Source: CAVPFA01 sp963703655
Lineage (GTDB): Bacteria; Actinomycetota; Acidimicrobiia; Acidimicrobiales; Bog-793
Direction: 5' to 3'
Length of the DNA: 64,000 nucleotides
Assembly: GCA_963703655.1 (NCBI GenBank)
Contig: CAVPFA010000005.1
Location: 248,001-312,000 of the forward strand
The number at the start of each line of letters is the position of its first letter. Position 1 is the first letter of the stretch. The notes below the pieces were generated by a model, which worked only from the letters and a program-made list of their open reading frames with translations, was not told where the DNA came from and did not search any database. Positions 16,827 to 25,067 of the stretch are shown here, in pieces. A program made the translations under genes and the position numbers.

Positions 16827-17803
16827 GCCCCGACCGGCCCGACGATCCCCCGCAGGAACCCCAGTCCCCACGCCGCGTGCATGGCCGGCAAGGCGGCCAG
16901 CAGCGTCGGCACCGCCGGGGGGTCACGGGTGAGCTCGAGGGCGCCTCGCCCGAGCACGAGCGCCGAATAGGCCGCCAGCACGGGGCGGCGCCACGGGCTG
17001 GCGAGCCCGAGGCACAAAGCCGGCACGGCAAGCTGGCGGGGCGAGAGCGATGCGGGGTGCTTGCGGATGGTGCGTGCGCGGTTGTGGCCGTAGCGGTAGT
17101 ACTGGCGCGCCAGCGGACCCAGCCCGTCACGGCCCAGGTAGAAGGACTTGATCGACGGGTCGAGGTACACCCCGCCGTGCTGTTGAGCTCGCCAGGCGAG
17201 CTCGGCATCCTCGTTGCCGCCTGACCACTCGTCGTAGCCGCCGATGTCGCGAATCGTCTCTGCACGAAACGCGCCGAGGTAGACGGTGTCGACATATCGC
17301 GGCTCTCCACCCTCGCGACGGAAGGCGGCCGGCCCGGCGCCGAGACGGGAGGTCATCGCGGCCACGATGCCTCGCTGGCGTGCGTCGTGTGCTTCGTAAC
17401 GCATCTGCCCGCCCACGATGGCGGCTCCCGAGCGCCGCAGGGCCTCGACACAGCGCTCGACATAGTTGGGGGACAACGCGGTACGAGCGTCGACTCGCAC
17501 GATGATGTCGCCGGCAGCAGCCGCGATGGCGGCGTTCAACCCGGCGGGCCGGATGTGCCTCGGGTTGTCGACGACCCGGACCTTGTCGAACGCGCCCGCA
17601 ACCGAGCGCGTCCCGTCCGTGGAGCCGCCGTCGGCCACGACTATCTCGAGGACGGCCGGATAAGTCTGATCGGCCACAGAGCGAAGGCAGCGGTCGAGCT
17701 GCGCCTCCTCGTTGCGTACCGGGAGGATGATCGAGACCGTCGGAAGAGCCATGGCGGCGACGTCCGCCTCGGGCTCGATCGGGACCGGTGACTCGACCGA
17801 CAT
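16817..17803 (-). CDS. Family 2 glycosyltransferase, probably membrane-associated
   Basis: 328 residues. TVSIILPVRNEEAQLDRCLR, EIVVADGGSTDGTRSVA and GDIIVRVDARTALSPNYVE (DxD) are the GT2 nucleotide-sugar site; GGNEDAELAWRAQQHG corresponds to the ED..L..R acceptor-base motif. Two hydrophobic segments near the C-terminus suggest membrane anchoring, as in succinoglycan-type transferases. The gene ends inside the last codons of the flippase (10-bp convergent overlap). It closes the polysaccharide locus. Confidence 0.88.
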   Translation of the reverse strand: MSVESPVPIEPEADVAAMALPTVSIILPVRNEEAQLDRCLRSVADQTYPAVLEIVVADGGSTDGTRSVAGAFDKVRVVDNPRHIRPAGLNAAIAAAAGDIIVRVDARTALSPNYVERCVEALRRSGAAIVGGQMRYEAHDARQRGIVAAMTSRLGAGPAAFRREGGEPRYVDTVYLGAFRAETIRDIGGYDEWSGGNEDAELAWRAQQHGGVYLDPSIKSFYLGRDGLGPLARQYYRYGHNRARTIRKHPASLSPRQLAVPALCLGLASPWRRPVLAAYSALVLGRGALELTRDPPAVPTLLAALPAMHAAWGLGFLRGIVGPVGAQP

Positions 17804-17837
17804 CGCCGGCCTCCTTCCTGCCCACCAACTTTGCCAG

Positions 17838-18269
17838 CTAATCGAACCGGCGCCGGCGATGGCACGGACGTCGTGGCCTTTCAGCCGCGATGAGCGCCTC
17901 GATCAGGCGTCCGCCGACGCCTTCGAACCCGAAGGCGGCCGCGTAACGGCCCGCGGCGTGGAGACGCTCGGCGATCTCCAGGACCTCGGCGACGACATCA
18001 AGTGCGAAGTGCTTGCCGACGCCGACTCGCTCGTCGCCGGGCACGCTTGCAAGCGCGGCGGCGAGCAAGTCCGCGAAGCCCTCGAGGCAGGGCGCGCTCA
18101 CCCGCCCGGCAACCTCCTGGCCCAGCTGCCGGATCGCCCCGACCATCTCGGCTGCCTCCGCCCGCGGGAGCCACGCCACTTCTGCGAACCCCACTTCTTC
18201 GAACACCGCTGGCATGCGGCTGTGATCACCCTCGGCAAGCGAATCGGGAGGAGAGCCCCAGTCGACCAC
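17838..18269 (-). CDS. Hypothetical helical protein
   Basis: 143 residues, no transmembrane segment, predicted helical with Ala/Glu-rich amphipathic stretches (AEMVGAIRQLGQEVAGRV, ALDVVAEVLEIAERLHAAGR). No family recognised. The plus strand also carries a long open frame over the same bases, so coding on this strand is a judgement based on composition and the clear gap to both neighbours. It lies downstream of the SCO1664-type operon on the same strand, separated by a repeat-containing spacer. Confidence 0.45.
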   Translation of the reverse strand: MVDWGSPPDSLAEGDHSRMPAVFEEVGFAEVAWLPRAEAAEMVGAIRQLGQEVAGRVSAPCLEGFADLLAAALASVPGDERVGVGKHFALDVVAEVLEIAERLHAAGRYAAAFGFEGVGGRLIEALIAAERPRRPCHRRRRFD

Positions 18270-18313
18270 CTTCGGACCTTGCGCAAAGGCGTTCCTGCCG
18301 GACCTACCGCTCG

Positions 18314-18372
18314 GGGGCCGTCCCGTTAAGGGACTGTCCCGTCAGGGGGGACCGTCCTGTTAAAGGGCCGTC
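18314..18372. repeat. Short imperfect direct repeats of a GTCCCGTTAAGGG-type motif
   Basis: Three successive copies related to CCGTCCCGTTAAGGG, CTGTCCCGTCAGGGG and CCGTCCTGTTAAAGGG occupy the spacer between 18269 and 18391. Each copy is itself partly palindromic (CCC..GGG). Similar GGGACTGTCCC-type repeats are known from REP/MITE-like intergenic elements in GC-rich bacteria. No transposase is present here, so this is at most a non-autonomous element. Confidence 0.5.
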
Positions 18373-18390
18373 GCAGGAGCCGCCAGGCCC

Positions 18391-19137
18391 TCACACGAGC
18401 GGCCATGGATAGGCTCGGTAGTCGTCGCGCGGCGAGGGGAACCGGGGCTTACGTAAAAGCGCCACCGCCCTGCGCCGGAGAGCGTCGCTTTCGTCGAGCT
18501 CGAGCACTGCCCCGACTCGTTCCGGGACCTCCCTGACGATCAGCTCGCAGCCCGATAGCACCTCGGGCGGCAGCTCCTCGCCGGCGAAGTCCCACATCAC
18601 CGTTCGGAGCTTGCTCTCGACGTGAAAGCACAGGCCGTGGTCGATCGCCCATATGCGGCCCTCCCAGTCCCGGAGAAGGTGGCCGCCCTTGCGGTCGCCG
18701 TTGTTCAAGAGCAGGTCGAACGCCGCCACCCGTCGCAGCTGGTCGTGGTGGCGTGACTCGTTCAACAACGTGAAGTAGTGCTCGGCGAAGTCCGCGTCGA
18801 TGAAGCGCTGCACCGACCCCACACCGTGCGGTCCGGCCGGGCGCAGCACGGTCTCAGGCACGATGTCGAGCCCGAGCGCCGCGGACAGCTCGAAGGCGGC
18901 GACCTCTCGGCGGAACAGACCGCCCGGGTAGTCCCACAGCGGACGCTCACCCCGCCCGGGCTTGTAGACGCCGCGCTGTTGGCCGCTCCCCTCGAGGCCG
19001 CGCACCGTCACGAGAAACGAGTAGTTCGAGCTCCATGGCAATCTGCCCTCGACCTCGAGCTCTCCGGTGGCGAGCAGCTCGAGCCAGGCGGGTCCGCTCA
19101 GGTGAGCGGGGGCCGGTGGCCGTTCGTCCTCGGGCAC
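18391..19137 (-). CDS. SCO1664 family protein (PI3/4-kinase-like fold)
   Basis: 248 residues with the family signatures GVYKPGRGERPLWDYPGGLF, FRREVAAFELSAALG, AAFDLLLNNGDRKGGHLL and WAIDHGLCFH, the last two resembling the catalytic D..N and metal-binding D of phosphatidylinositol-kinase/HipA-like folds. The biological role is unknown. In actinobacteria this gene follows a DUF3090 gene and an MSMEG_4193-type phosphomutase, exactly as here, and is often followed by mshC, which is absent from this window. It overlaps the DUF3090 gene by 40 bases. Confidence 0.88.
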   Translation of the reverse strand: MPEDERPPAPAHLSGPAWLELLATGELEVEGRLPWSSNYSFLVTVRGLEGSGQQRGVYKPGRGERPLWDYPGGLFRREVAAFELSAALGLDIVPETVLRPAGPHGVGSVQRFIDADFAEHYFTLLNESRHHDQLRRVAAFDLLLNNGDRKGGHLLRDWEGRIWAIDHGLCFHVESKLRTVMWDFAGEELPPEVLSGCELIVREVPERVGAVLELDESDALRRRAVALLRKPRFPSPRDDYRAYPWPLV

Positions 19138-19658
19138 ACGTGGCCTCTCGCGTCGAGCGGGTATCCGCAGAGCGGGCAGGGGGGCCGGCCCGCCTCGACG
19201 AGCTCAGTCCCGCGAATGGCAAGGGCGGCCGCCTGCTCCCGGGTCATCGTCAGCCGGACGCTCCCCCCCGTGTCGGGTTCGACTTCCAGGTCGTCGGCAA
19301 GGGCGAACAGTTCCTCACCCTCCCCTTCTGCTTCGGTGCGGTCGATCTCGTCCGCAACGAGGATGATACGGTCCGCATCGTCGTCATAGCTGACGCCGAG
19401 CGAGCGGACCACGAAGTCGGGCTCGTCGAAGGACTCGAGCTCGAGCTCGGCGCCCGGCGGCAGCTCGCCTGGACGCTCGAGCTCGCCGAGCATGCGGCCG
19501 AGAAACCGGGCCAGGGCAGACACCTGCGTCTTTTCGAGTTTGAGCGTCACGAGCGTCAGTCCCTCGCGCACCTGGAGCACGAACATGCGCTCGCCCACCG
19601 GGCCGACCGTACCGACGGTCACCCGCTCAGGATTTGCAAGCTCGAAGTCCTCTGTCAC
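19098..19658 (-). CDS. DUF3090 family protein
   Basis: 186 residues from GTG 19658 (VTEDFELANPERVTVGTVG). Residues 10-40 contain GPVGERMFVLQVREG, which is typical of DUF3090. The C-terminus has a putative zinc site: PPCPLCGYPLDARGHVCPRTNG, i.e. CxxC...C...., a known end for this family. The longer frame extending to 20015 is antisense-like within the phosphomutase coding region and is rejected. It overlaps the upstream gene by 32 bases, indicating translational coupling. Molecular function is unknown. Confidence 0.85.
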   Translation of the reverse strand: MTEDFELANPERVTVGTVGPVGERMFVLQVREGLTLVTLKLEKTQVSALARFLGRMLGELERPGELPPGAELELESFDEPDFVVRSLGVSYDDDADRIILVADEIDRTEAEGEGEELFALADDLEVEPDTGGSVRLTMTREQAAALAIRGTELVEAGRPPCPLCGYPLDARGHVCPRTNGHRPPLT

Positions 19659-20322
19659 GGTGTGCTCTTCGAAGAAGAGGCAGCCCCGCCGGCCGGCCGG
19701 TCGAGCCCATGGAGAGCACCGCCGGCCCGTCGGAGCCGTACACGACCGTGCTGATGGAACATGGCGCCACCACGATCCGCTGGAACAGGTCGAGCGGGAC
19801 GCCCAGCGCGCTCGCGAGCACGGTCTTGATGCAGTCGGCGTGGGAGACCGCCACGACCACTTCTCCGGGGTGAGCCTGGCAGATCCTCGACACGGCACCG
19901 GCGAGGCGCGCCTCGACCTCGAGGAAGGACTCGCCTCCCGGAAAGCGGAATCCCGACGGCCAGCGTTGGACGGTCCGCCATTCGGGGAGCTTGCTGAGGC
20001 GCGAGAGCGGCTCACCGGTCCAGCGCCCGACGTCGCACTCGATCAGGTCGCGGGCGACGACGACGGGCTTGCCCACGCGCTCGGAGATCGCGGAGGCAGT
20101 CTCGCGGGTCCGCTCGAGCGGCGAGGAGTAAATGGCAGCCACCGACAGGCCGGCGAGGCTCTCGCCGGCCCGGGTCGCCTCGTCGCGACCCTGATCGGAC
20201 AGGTGCAGCCCACGTGCGCGACCCGGCAGCACCTTTCCTGTCGTCGCGGTCGTCCCGTGTCGCACGAAGCACACCACCGTCGGGCGCGGCGGCTTGTGGC
20301 GAGATGTCGGCACGACGGACAC
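19627..20322 (-). CDS. MSMEG_4193 family histidine phosphatase / putative phosphomutase
   Basis: 231 residues. The catalytic RHG lies in VVCFVRHGTTATTGKVLPGR, the second active-site Arg/Glu region in YSSPLERTRETA, and the second histidine in VVAVSHADCIKTVLA. This is the histidine-phosphatase superfamily. The start is GTG 20322, with an alternative GTG a few codons in. It heads the three-gene minus-strand operon with DUF3090 and SCO1664, a linkage conserved in Actinomycetota. The physiological substrate is not established. It overlaps the 5' end of the divergent uracil-DNA glycosylase frame. Confidence 0.88.
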   Translation of the reverse strand: MSVVPTSRHKPPRPTVVCFVRHGTTATTGKVLPGRARGLHLSDQGRDEATRAGESLAGLSVAAIYSSPLERTRETASAISERVGKPVVVARDLIECDVGRWTGEPLSRLSKLPEWRTVQRWPSGFRFPGGESFLEVEARLAGAVSRICQAHPGEVVVAVSHADCIKTVLASALGVPLDLFQRIVVAPCSISTVVYGSDGPAVLSMGSTGRPAGLPLLRRAHRDRGLRACKS

Positions 20323-21073
20323 CGTAGCCTTTCGCTTCGTGCGATCGGCCGGCTGGCGCCTCGAACAGATCGGCCGCGACGTGGCGTGCTGCTCACTGTG
20401 TCCGAGGCTCGTGGCCTGGCGCGAACAGGCGGCAGCCGACCCGCCCGCCTCGCACGCCGGCGAGCGCTACTGGGCGCGTCCCCTGCCGGGCTGGGGGGAC
20501 CCCGACGCCCGGCTCGTCGTCGTCGGCCTCGCCCCCGCCGCCCACGGCGGGAACCGAACGGGGCGGATGTTCACCGGGGACCGCTCCGGCGACTTCCTAT
20601 TCGCCGCGCTGCACCGTGCCGGCTACGCAAACCAGCCGCTCAGCCGTTCGGTCGACGACGGCCTGCAACTGTCCGGGGCCTGGGTGACGGCGGCTGTGCG
20701 TTGCGCTCCGCCGGCGAACAAGCCGACTCCCCTCGAGAGGGCGACGTGCGCCGGCTACCTCTCGTCCGAGCTGCAGCTCCTGGGGGGCGCTCGGGTGCTC
20801 CTCGCCCTCGGCGCCTTCGCGTACGAGGCGTTGTGGCGCCTGGAGGAGGGGGGAGGGGGAGCTGCGCGGCGGCGGGAACGTTTTGCCCATGGGCTCGAGC
20901 TGCCGCTGCCTCCGCTACAAGCACCTGCTCACCCGCGCGGCCACGCCGGAGCCGGCGCTCCGCGGACGCTGTTGTGCTCCTACCACCCGAGTCAGCGCAA
21001 CGTCTTCACCGGATTGCTCACCGCGCCCATGTTCGACGACGTGCTCGCCCGGGCACGCGAGCTCGGGGCGTGA
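20294..21073 (+). CDS. Uracil-DNA glycosylase family 5 (UDGb type)
   Basis: Up to 259 residues from TTG 20294; GTG 20339 (VRSAGWRLEQ) is a plausible later start that avoids the overlap with the divergent phosphatase. Cysteines of a 4Fe-4S cluster appear in CCSLCPRLVAWR and further CAPP/CAGY positions. The active-site motif GLAPAAHGGNRTGRMFTGD is the signature of family-5 enzymes, which lack the usual polar catalytic residue and remove uracil and deaminated purines. The C-terminal motif reads CSYHPSQRNVFTG (His of motif 2). It functions in base-excision repair. Confidence 0.88.
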   Translation: MWRDVGTTDTVAFRFVRSAGWRLEQIGRDVACCSLCPRLVAWREQAAADPPASHAGERYWARPLPGWGDPDARLVVVGLAPAAHGGNRTGRMFTGDRSGDFLFAALHRAGYANQPLSRSVDDGLQLSGAWVTAAVRCAPPANKPTPLERATCAGYLSSELQLLGGARVLLALGAFAYEALWRLEEGGGGAARRRERFAHGLELPLPPLQAPAHPRGHAGAGAPRTLLCSYHPSQRNVFTGLLTAPMFDDVLARARELGA

Positions 21074-21079
21074 GCCGCC

Positions 21080-22216
21080 TCAGGCGCTGACGACGGGGAT
21101 CCTCCTCGGGCCCTGGTCGGCGTCTTCGGGCCAGCGGCGGCGACTCACGCGAGACAACTTGCGCAAAAGGGCGACCGCGTCCGGGTCGTCGTCGACCGCG
21201 GAACGCACCTCGATCGCGCCCGCGGCGAGCATCGCCGAGATCAGCTCGCGACCCTTTTCGGTGCGAACCATGGTCAGTGTCCAGTCGGAGAACGCGCCGA
21301 TCCCGCCGGTCGAGATGTCGGCGTGCTCGGCTGCGAAGTCGGGGCAGCGCCTGCAGCCTTCACGTGTCCACTGCTGCGCCTCTTTGAGCGGGATCTCGTG
21401 GAAGGTGCCGTCACGGGTCCACACCTGGAAGACGCCCTTGATGTTCATCTTCACGATGTCCTCACGGCGCAGCCCGTAACGGGCTTCGAACAGTTCGGGA
21501 AAGATGGCGTCGTCGAAGGTCTTCGAGCACAAGAGACCAATGGTCAGCACGAAACGCCTCGCCACCTTGCCGGCCTTGCGCGCCGACATGACCGCCGGCG
21601 CGGACGCCTGGCAGCCCATGCCGACCAACGCGATCCGCTCGGCGCCATCCTCGGTCGCCGCGCCGTACCCGAGCGGGTTGGCGGAGTAGGTGTACCGGGA
21701 TCCCGCTGCTGCGAGCACTTCGGCGCGATTGCGGGCGACGCCGGGCACCGCCTTCCAGGTGCTCCCGTCTCCCTCGAGGTTCGACACGAGCGCCGAGTCG
21801 ATGAGGTCATGGTCGAGCGCCCAGATCAAGATGGCCGACACCAAGCCGCCGTCCTGTCCGAGCTCGACGAGCTCAGGGTCGGTGGCCCGGGCCAGGATCA
21901 CGTCCTGAGCGATGCCGTAGACCTCGCTCGGCTCACGGTCGCGACCGAACAGGAAGTTGTCGATCTCCGGCTCCCAAGCCCGGAAGCGTGGGCAGGCTCT
22001 CGTGCAGAGGGTGCAGCCCTTCTCGCCATGGGTGCAGTTCTCCGCGCCGCCCATCTCAGCGACGTGGAACGGGCGGTAGACGCCGTTCTTGTCGTCGTAG
22101 CCGAGGACGTCATAGGGACAGACGACGATGCAAGCCGAGCAGCCCGTGCACAGGCCCGAAGTCACGACCTCCTTGTAAAGGTGCAGCCAGTGCAGCCTCT
22201 CAGGAGCCATCGGCAC
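21080..22216 (-). CDS. Coenzyme F420 hydrogenase/dehydrogenase beta-subunit (FrhB) family oxidoreductase
   Basis: 378 residues. The N-terminal ferredoxin domain has CTGCSACIVVCPYDVLG and CTLCTRACPRFRAWE, giving ligands for two 4Fe-4S clusters. The FrhB domains follow: ARATDPELVELGQDGGLVSA and VGMGCQASAPAVMSA, then EGCRRCPDFAAEHADIS. The family includes F420-reducing hydrogenase beta, F420-dependent glutamate synthase/sulfite reductase partners and 3,8-divinyl (bacterio)chlorophyllide reductases. No partner subunit lies alongside, so it probably works alone or with a distant partner, using F420 or flavin. Adjacent and divergent to the FAD/NAD(P)-binding gene. Confidence 0.85.
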   Translation of the reverse strand: MPMAPERLHWLHLYKEVVTSGLCTGCSACIVVCPYDVLGYDDKNGVYRPFHVAEMGGAENCTHGEKGCTLCTRACPRFRAWEPEIDNFLFGRDREPSEVYGIAQDVILARATDPELVELGQDGGLVSAILIWALDHDLIDSALVSNLEGDGSTWKAVPGVARNRAEVLAAAGSRYTYSANPLGYGAATEDGAERIALVGMGCQASAPAVMSARKAGKVARRFVLTIGLLCSKTFDDAIFPELFEARYGLRREDIVKMNIKGVFQVWTRDGTFHEIPLKEAQQWTREGCRRCPDFAAEHADISTGGIGAFSDWTLTMVRTEKGRELISAMLAAGAIEVRSAVDDDPDAVALLRKLSRVSRRRWPEDADQGPRRIPVVSA

Positions 22217-22298
22217 TCATCGTAACCGAAGCCGCGCCAGCTCCTCCTGGCCTGCATGGCTCGCACGCACCGGAGGTCGTAGTAGCTTTTTTTCTCTG

Positions 22299-24104
22299 AT
22301 GGAGCTCGCGATCATTGGCCTGGGCTCATGGGGACTGAGCTTCCTCGAACGGCTGGTCACCGGCTCGCGGTCGCAGTGGGGCGCGGTTCGGGTCCACATC
22401 GTCGAGCCGGGCACGCCGGGCTCGGGCGTCTACGCAGTGGACCAGCCCGACTACCTGATCCTTAACACCCCCTGCGGTCAGATCTCGCTGTACCCGTGGC
22501 AGGACGAAGGGCCGTCGCCGAGGTACGCCGCCGGCCTGTTCGAGTGGGTCACCGACAAGGGTTACCGCTGGGTCGGCGACACCTGCCAGATCGGCCGCGG
22601 CGGCCGGGAGATCACCTCTGACGACTACCTCCCGCGCCGGATCATGGGCGAGTACCTGCAGTGGTTCTATGCGACGCTCGTAGCCTCGGCTCCCGCCAAG
22701 ATGGAGATAGTCCAGCATCGGACCGAAGCGATCGACATCCTCGCTCAGCGCGGCGGTCGCGAGCGCGTCGTGATGGCGAACGGCGAGTCCCTGGACGTCG
22801 ACGCGGTCATCTTGACCTCGGGGCACACCGACAACCTCCAGCCCGACGCCAACCCGGCTCACTTCCCGAAGCCCTACCCCGTCACCCGTTACGCGGAATC
22901 GATCCCGAGCGGGTCCGCGGTCGCGATCGAGGGCATGGGCCTCGTCGCGCTCGACGTCCTAATGGCCCTCACCGTCGGCAGGGGCGGCTCGTTCGTCGAA
23001 AGGGGCGACCGGCTGCGTTATGTGGCCTCGGGAACCGAGCCTACGGTTCGGCTCTTCTCCCGGAGCGGGTTCCCCTACTGCGCAAAAGCGGTGGCGACCG
23101 TCGACGAGAGCGACGAGTTCGAGGCCGTCGTCTGCACGAGGGGGGCGATAGGCGCCGTACAGGGCGGGTCGGGGACCGGGCAACCCCGGCGCCAGATCGA
23201 CTTCCGGTCCACGGTCTTGCCCCTCATCCTCGCGGAGATGCAGATCCGGTACTACTCCCAGTCAGCCTTCCTCGCGAATGGTCACGCTGCCGCAGCCGAG
23301 GTGCGCGAGCGGCTGGGCCGGGCTTGGCACGAGAAGAGTTACGACGTCGTCGTGTCCGCGCTCGCCGGCCAGTACGGGACGTTCGACCCGGCGTTGCACC
23401 TCTTCGGGCCCGAGAGCGACTACGTCTCGTCCAAGGACTACGAGTCGCAGATCTACGCCATGGTCGAGGCCGATCTCCGCGAGTCGCTCCGCGGCGGCTC
23501 CGCTCCGGTGAAATCCGCGTACGAGGTGCTGCGTCACGTGAGGGATCTCATGCGCACCGTGATCGAGTTCCGCGGCCTCACGCTGGAGTCGTACCGGGAC
23601 TTCCGCGACCACGTCAAGACGAGGGTCAACGGCCTGGTGGCCGGGCCGCCGGTGGTGCGTTCCAAGCAGCTCCTCGCGCTCATCGAGGCGGGAGTCGCCA
23701 CGTTGCCCTTCGGCCCGTTGCCGGCGATCAAGCTGGCCGAAGCGACGGGATTCGTGCTGCAGTCGACGCACCTCGAGCGGCCGCACACCGAGCGGGTCGA
23801 CTGGCTCATCCACGGGCACCTCGAGACCCCGCTCCTGTGCAGGTCGGCGTCGGTCCTGCTCACGAACCTCTGGCAGGGCGGCAGGCTCCAGCCCCTCACC
23901 TACGGCGAGACCGAGGTTGCGAGCGTCGATCTGAACGAGGAGTTCCACCCGATCAACATGTGGGGACGGCCGACCGAGAGAATGTGGCTGTTCGGATCGC
24001 TCACCGAGGGAGTGAGGTACTTCACCCATTACGTCCCGTCTCCCAAGAGCCGGCTGCGGGCGTTCCTCGACGCCCAGCAATGCGTCGAGAGGATCATGGG
24101 CTGA
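22299..24104 (+). CDS. FAD/NAD(P)-binding protein (PF13454-type), first gene of the MetA/MetY-like operon
   Basis: 601 residues. The N-terminus LAIIGLGSWGLSFLERLV is a dinucleotide-binding Rossmann start; YLILNTPCGQISLYPW and DDYLPRRIMGEYLQWFY are typical of the FAD-NAD(P)-binding family related to lysine/ornithine N-monooxygenases; a second nucleotide motif reads AVAIEGMGLVALDVLMAL. The ATG at 22299 follows a T-rich stretch. The stop is three bases before the MetA-like start, so these are one operon. Oxidation or hydroxylation of an amino acid or its conjugate is the likely activity type, but the substrate is unknown. The family is often poorly annotated. Confidence 0.82.
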   Translation: MELAIIGLGSWGLSFLERLVTGSRSQWGAVRVHIVEPGTPGSGVYAVDQPDYLILNTPCGQISLYPWQDEGPSPRYAAGLFEWVTDKGYRWVGDTCQIGRGGREITSDDYLPRRIMGEYLQWFYATLVASAPAKMEIVQHRTEAIDILAQRGGRERVVMANGESLDVDAVILTSGHTDNLQPDANPAHFPKPYPVTRYAESIPSGSAVAIEGMGLVALDVLMALTVGRGGSFVERGDRLRYVASGTEPTVRLFSRSGFPYCAKAVATVDESDEFEAVVCTRGAIGAVQGGSGTGQPRRQIDFRSTVLPLILAEMQIRYYSQSAFLANGHAAAAEVRERLGRAWHEKSYDVVVSALAGQYGTFDPALHLFGPESDYVSSKDYESQIYAMVEADLRESLRGGSAPVKSAYEVLRHVRDLMRTVIEFRGLTLESYRDFRDHVKTRVNGLVAGPPVVRSKQLLALIEAGVATLPFGPLPAIKLAEATGFVLQSTHLERPHTERVDWLIHGHLETPLLCRSASVLLTNLWQGGRLQPLTYGETEVASVDLNEEFHPINMWGRPTERMWLFGSLTEGVRYFTHYVPSPKSRLRAFLDAQQCVERIMG

Positions 24105-24107
24105 CGG

Positions 24108-25067
24108 GTGGCCGATGTCTCTGTGCGGGACACCGATGGCTCAGAGCTCGAGATCGCCTTCGTAAACAACATGCCGGACTCGGCCTTCGAGGAGACCGAG
24201 CGGCAGTTCGTCGGTCTGCTGCAGAGCGCATCAGATGAGCTCGCCGGCACGACGGTCCGTCTCAGCAGGTACGGGCTTCCGGGTCTCGCGCGCTCCCCGG
24301 CCATCGAAGAGCGCCTTGCCGGTGACTACCTTCCACTGAGCGCCATCTTCGGCGGCCGGCCGGACGGCCTGATCGTCACCGGCACAGAGCCGCTCAGCGA
24401 GGATCTGAGGAGCGAGCCGTACTGGGAACCGCTGGCCGAACTCATCTGCTGGGCCGAGGAGTCCACGGCATCGGCTCTGCTGTCGTGCCTGGCGGCGCAC
24501 GCGGCCGCGTTTCTCTTCGACGGCATCGAGCGCCGGTCGCTGCCCGAGAAGTGCTCGGGTGTCTTCCTGCACGAGATCAGGACCGACCATCCGCTCACCG
24601 AGGGTCTCGGGGGGCTCGTCCACATGCCCCACTCGCGCCTCAACGACTTGCCGTCGGCCCAGCTCCAGGCCAGCGGGTACGCCAACCTGATCGAGTCCCC
24701 GGAGATGTCGTGGACCCTGGCTGTCAAAGAGCGCGGTCACTGCATGTTCGCCCTCGTGCAGGGCCACCCGGAGTACTCGACCACCAGCCTGCTGCGTGAA
24801 TACAGGAGGGACCTCGGGCGATTTCTCCGCGGCGAGCGCAACTCCGCACCGGCGATCCCGGCCGGCTATGTGGACGACGTGAGCCGGCGGCTTCTCGAGA
24901 CCTTCGAGGAACACGCTCTCGCCCGCGCCACCTGCGCCGAGCCCATGAAGGACTTTCCGTTCGAGCCGGTGGCTCAGCGCCTCGTCAACACCTGGCAAGC
25001 TCCGGGTTCCCGGTTGTACGCCAACTGGCTCAGGCAGATCCGGGACAGGAGGCAGCGTGATGCGTGA
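24108..25067 (+). CDS. MetA-like homoserine O-acyltransferase (glutamine-amidotransferase fold)
   Basis: 319 residues from GTG 24108. IAFVNNMPDSAFEETERQFV is the MetA opening. Catalytic residues align by motif: Cys127 in ALLSCLAAHAAAF, His220 and Glu222 in VQGHPEYSTTSLLREYRRD, with MPHSRL in between. In canonical MetA the Cys is followed by Trp (CWGAQA); here it is followed by LAAH, a notable change. The usual product is O-acetyl- or O-succinyl-homoserine. It overlaps the MetY-like start, so the two probably act in sequence on homoserine. An altered acyl donor or substrate is possible. Confidence 0.85.
   Translation: MADVSVRDTDGSELEIAFVNNMPDSAFEETERQFVGLLQSASDELAGTTVRLSRYGLPGLARSPAIEERLAGDYLPLSAIFGGRPDGLIVTGTEPLSEDLRSEPYWEPLAELICWAEESTASALLSCLAAHAAAFLFDGIERRSLPEKCSGVFLHEIRTDHPLTEGLGGLVHMPHSRLNDLPSAQLQASGYANLIESPEMSWTLAVKERGHCMFALVQGHPEYSTTSLLREYRRDLGRFLRGERNSAPAIPAGYVDDVSRRLLETFEEHALARATCAEPMKDFPFEPVAQRLVNTWQAPGSRLYANWLRQIRDRRQRDA

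Noticed and set aside
22661..24238. A 525-codon frame inside the FAD/NAD(P)-binding gene
   Set aside because: The product is Arg-Pro rich with no motif; the overlapping frame has clear Rossmann motifs.
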